Source: Alphaproteobacteria bacterium (GTDB lineage Bacteria > Pseudomonadota > Alphaproteobacteria > Micropepsales > Micropepsaceae). Taken from it: a stretch of DNA of 7,249 nt. How positions within the stretch are numbered: position 1 is the stretch's first letter; each line of letters begins with the position of its first letter. The DNA lies in assembly GCA_003451645.1 (NCBI GenBank), contig DMER01000176.1, positions 8,609 to 15,857 on the forward strand, in the 5' to 3' direction. Both the position numbers and the translations under genes were made by a program. Under the pieces are notes generated by a model that ran no database searches, had not been told where the DNA came from, and saw nothing but the letters and a program-made list of their open reading frames with translations. Of the stretch, positions 6,133 to 7,249 are shown piece after piece.

Positions 6133-7029
6133 TTAAGCGTTCGTCAAACCGGCAGCGATCAGGGCAGCTCGGACCTTGGCGCGCGTTGTCTCCGTGATCG
6201 GTGCAAGCGGCAGTCGCGTTTCAGGCTCGCAATGCCCCAGGACGCTGGCGGCATACTTGACAGGACCTGGTGATGTCTCACTGAACAACACGTCATGCAG
6301 CGGCATGAGCCGGTCCTGCAGTGCCAGCGCGTCTTGCCAATGTCCACTCAGGCAAGCGGTTTGAAAGTCGGCACACAAGCGCGGCGCAACATTCGCCGTG
6401 ACCGATATACACCCGACACCACCATGCGCATTGAAACCAAGCGCCGTTCCATCTTCACCCGACAGTTGGACGAAATTCTCTCCGCAAGCCAACCGCTGCT
6501 GCGTGACCCGCTGCAAGGCACCCGTCGCATCCTTCACACCAATGATGTTTTTGATTTTTGCGAGCCGCGCCATGGTCTCGACACTCATGTCAACGCTTGA
6601 GCGGCCAGGAATGTTGTAGATGATGATGGGCAGCCGGGTTGCCTCGGCAATGGCCCGGAAATGCAAATAGAGCCCTTCTTGGGTTGGCCGGTTATAGTAT
6701 GGAGTGACCACAAGGGCGGCATCGGCGCCTAGACTTTCCGCCTCGCGCGTAAGGTGTATCGCATGGGCCGTGTTATTGCTCCCCGTTCCGGCAATGACTG
6801 GCACCTGACCTGACGCCGCCGTCACGACGGCATGGATCACGCTGAGATGCTCATCCTCATCCAGCGTTGGCGACTCACCTGTGGTGCCGCAAGGCACTAG
6901 CCCATGCGTCCCGCTCTTGATCTGCCATTGAACAAAGCGCGACAGCGCCTGGTGATCCACCTTCCCGCCACTGAAGGGGGTGATTAGTGCCGCTATTGAT
7001 CCACTTAAGATTCTCGTAGGTCCAGTCAT
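6133..7029 (-). CDS. dapA: 4-hydroxy-tetrahydrodipicolinate synthase DapA
   Basis: DapA condenses pyruvate with aspartate semialdehyde, the first committed step to diaminopimelate and lysine, feeding both peptidoglycan and protein synthesis. The protein is 298 residues, a TIM-barrel aldolase of normal length. Key residues are Thr49-Thr50 in GTTGES (48-53), Tyr112 in TPYYNRP (109-115), Tyr138 and Arg143 in [10 protein letters not shown] (136-145), and Lys166 in GVKDATG (164-170), the Schiff-base lysine. These correspond to E. coli Thr44-45, Tyr107, Tyr133, Arg138 and Lys161. [11 protein letters not shown] and [14 protein letters not shown] also fit. The ATG at 7029 gives the family N-terminus ([19 protein letters not shown]); the frame runs on to a GTG at 7068 without DapA-like sequence. 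The ribosome binding site is poor (GAAGTGGAC). smpB follows closely and is probably in the same transcript. Confidence 0.96.
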   Translation of the reverse strand: MTGPTRILSGSIAALITPFSGGKVDHQALSRFVQWQIKSGTHGLVPCGTTGESPTLDEDEHLSVIHAVVTAASGQVPVIAGTGSNNTAHAIHLTREAESLGADAALVVTPYYNRPTQEGLYLHFRAIAEATRLPIIIYNIPGRSSVDMSVETMARLAKIKNIIGVKDATGALQRVTQQRLACGENFVQLSGEDGTALGFNAHGGVGCISVTANVAPRLCADFQTACLSGHWQDALALQDRLMPLHDVLFSETSPGPVKYAASVLGHCEPETRLPLAPITETTRAKVRAALIAAGLTNA

Positions 7030-7100
7030 GTCCACTTCACATTCAAAGAATGGCTGGCCGGGGGCCACAAATGTGTGATCACCGGCGGTCTGTTCACCCT

Positions 7101-7128
7101 GTTTTAGGACTAATTGCCGTCATGTTAA
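7101..7128 (-). promoter_or_regulatory. Possible dapA-smpB promoter
   Basis: Minus strand: TTAACA (7128-7123), a 16-base spacer, then TAAAAC (7106-7101). The -35 box matches five of six consensus positions and the -10 box four of six. A start near 7094 gives a leader of about 65 bases. This is the best candidate ahead of dapA by eye. Confidence 0.4.
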
Positions 7129-7159
7129 AGCCTGGATGTGCTAGTCATGTGTCTCGGTA

Positions 7160-7188
7160 TTGGCCCAAACGTTAAAACCCGCTAAGAA
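7160..7188 (+). promoter_or_regulatory. Possible rightward promoter for a gene beyond the window
   Basis: Plus strand: TTGGCC (7160-7165), a 17-base spacer, then TAAGAA (7183-7188). The matches are modest. It is supported mainly by the GGAGAAG at 7243-7249, which would be the ribosome binding site of a gene starting just past the right edge. Confidence 0.25.
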
Positions 7189-7242
7189 TTTTTGGATCCG
7201 AAGAGCCTTGCGCGACCCCCATCTGCCGCAACCTCAGTGTTT

Positions 7243-7249
7243 GGAGAAG
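7243..7249 (+). promoter_or_regulatory. Likely ribosome binding site at the right edge
   Basis: GGAGAAG in the final seven bases is a good Shine-Dalgarno match with no start codon after it inside the window. It suggests a plus-strand gene beginning within about ten bases of the edge. Confidence 0.35.

Larger units (their letters stand above)
7030..7249. other. Non-coding region upstream of dapA, probably divergent
   Basis: 220 bases without a supported gene. It holds the likely dapA leader and promoter, a short hairpin TGGCC-GGG-GGCCA (7055-7067) that would lie in the dapA leader, the palindrome GTGATCAC (7075-7082), and a direct repeat GTTAAAGCC / GTTAAAACC (7124-7132 and 7171-7179). At the right edge TGGAGAAG (7242-7249) looks like a ribosome binding site on the plus strand, suggesting that a divergent gene begins just outside. 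Confidence 0.6.

Noticed and set aside
7055..7067. A riboswitch for lysine in the dapA leader
   Set aside because: The leader is only about 65 bases with one 5-base-pair stem; a lysine riboswitch is far longer and has many conserved segments.
7030..7068. A 13-codon N-terminal extension of DapA from GTG
   Set aside because: The DapA family normally begins near the ATG at 7029; the extra residues do not look conserved and the GTG lacks a ribosome binding site.
7147..7185. A 12-codon plus-strand open frame, considered as a leader peptide
   Set aside because: It has no ribosome binding site, no run of amino acids related to nearby pathways and no attenuator-like hairpins after it.
1..7249. Mobile element, phage, CRISPR array or defence system
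   Set aside because: All recognised genes are housekeeping or repair genes in close order; no transposase, integrase, terminal inverted repeats or regularly spaced repeats were seen.

Overview
This window is ordinary chromosomal DNA, roughly 57-60% GC by eye, most likely from an alphaproteobacterium. The protein sequences look alphaproteobacterial: a single long bifunctional Rel/SpoT with an RFKD motif, an omega subunit starting [10 protein letters not shown], the short PyrE type and a family 5 uracil-DNA glycosylase. So does the order folK-rpoZ-rel-pyrE-pdxJ. I see no mobile element, CRISPR array, rRNA or tRNA.

Layout. Positions 1-4212 hold five genes on the minus strand, read in the order folK, rpoZ, rel, pyrE, pdxJ; pdxJ is cut by the left edge. 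Gaps are 93, 37-43 and 60 bases, so this looks like one operon, perhaps with an extra promoter before rpoZ. A 215-base divergent region (4213-4427) contains several short inverted repeats. It separates this cluster from two plus-strand genes that share a 4-base stop/start overlap: a NYN-domain (LabA-like) putative nuclease with a TTG start and a family 5 uracil-DNA glycosylase with a GTG start. The glycosylase gene runs 20 bases into the 3' end of smpB, which is on the minus strand. smpB lies 7 bases behind dapA. The last 220 bases (7030-7249) are non-coding: they carry a likely dapA promoter and, facing right, what looks like the leader of a gene starting just beyond the window.

How the genes fit together. 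Rel makes and hydrolyses (p)ppGpp, and omega supplies part of a ppGpp site on RNA polymerase, so signal synthesis and one receptor are encoded side by side. FolK (folate), PyrE (UMP), PdxJ (pyridoxal phosphate) and DapA (lysine and diaminopimelate) are biosynthetic enzymes. SmpB rescues stalled ribosomes with tmRNA. The NYN/UDG pair suggests nucleic-acid processing or repair and is the least understood part of the window. Nothing else here looks like an undescribed system; the most useful leads are that coupled pair, the dyads in the folK/NYN divergent region and the convergent overlap with smpB.
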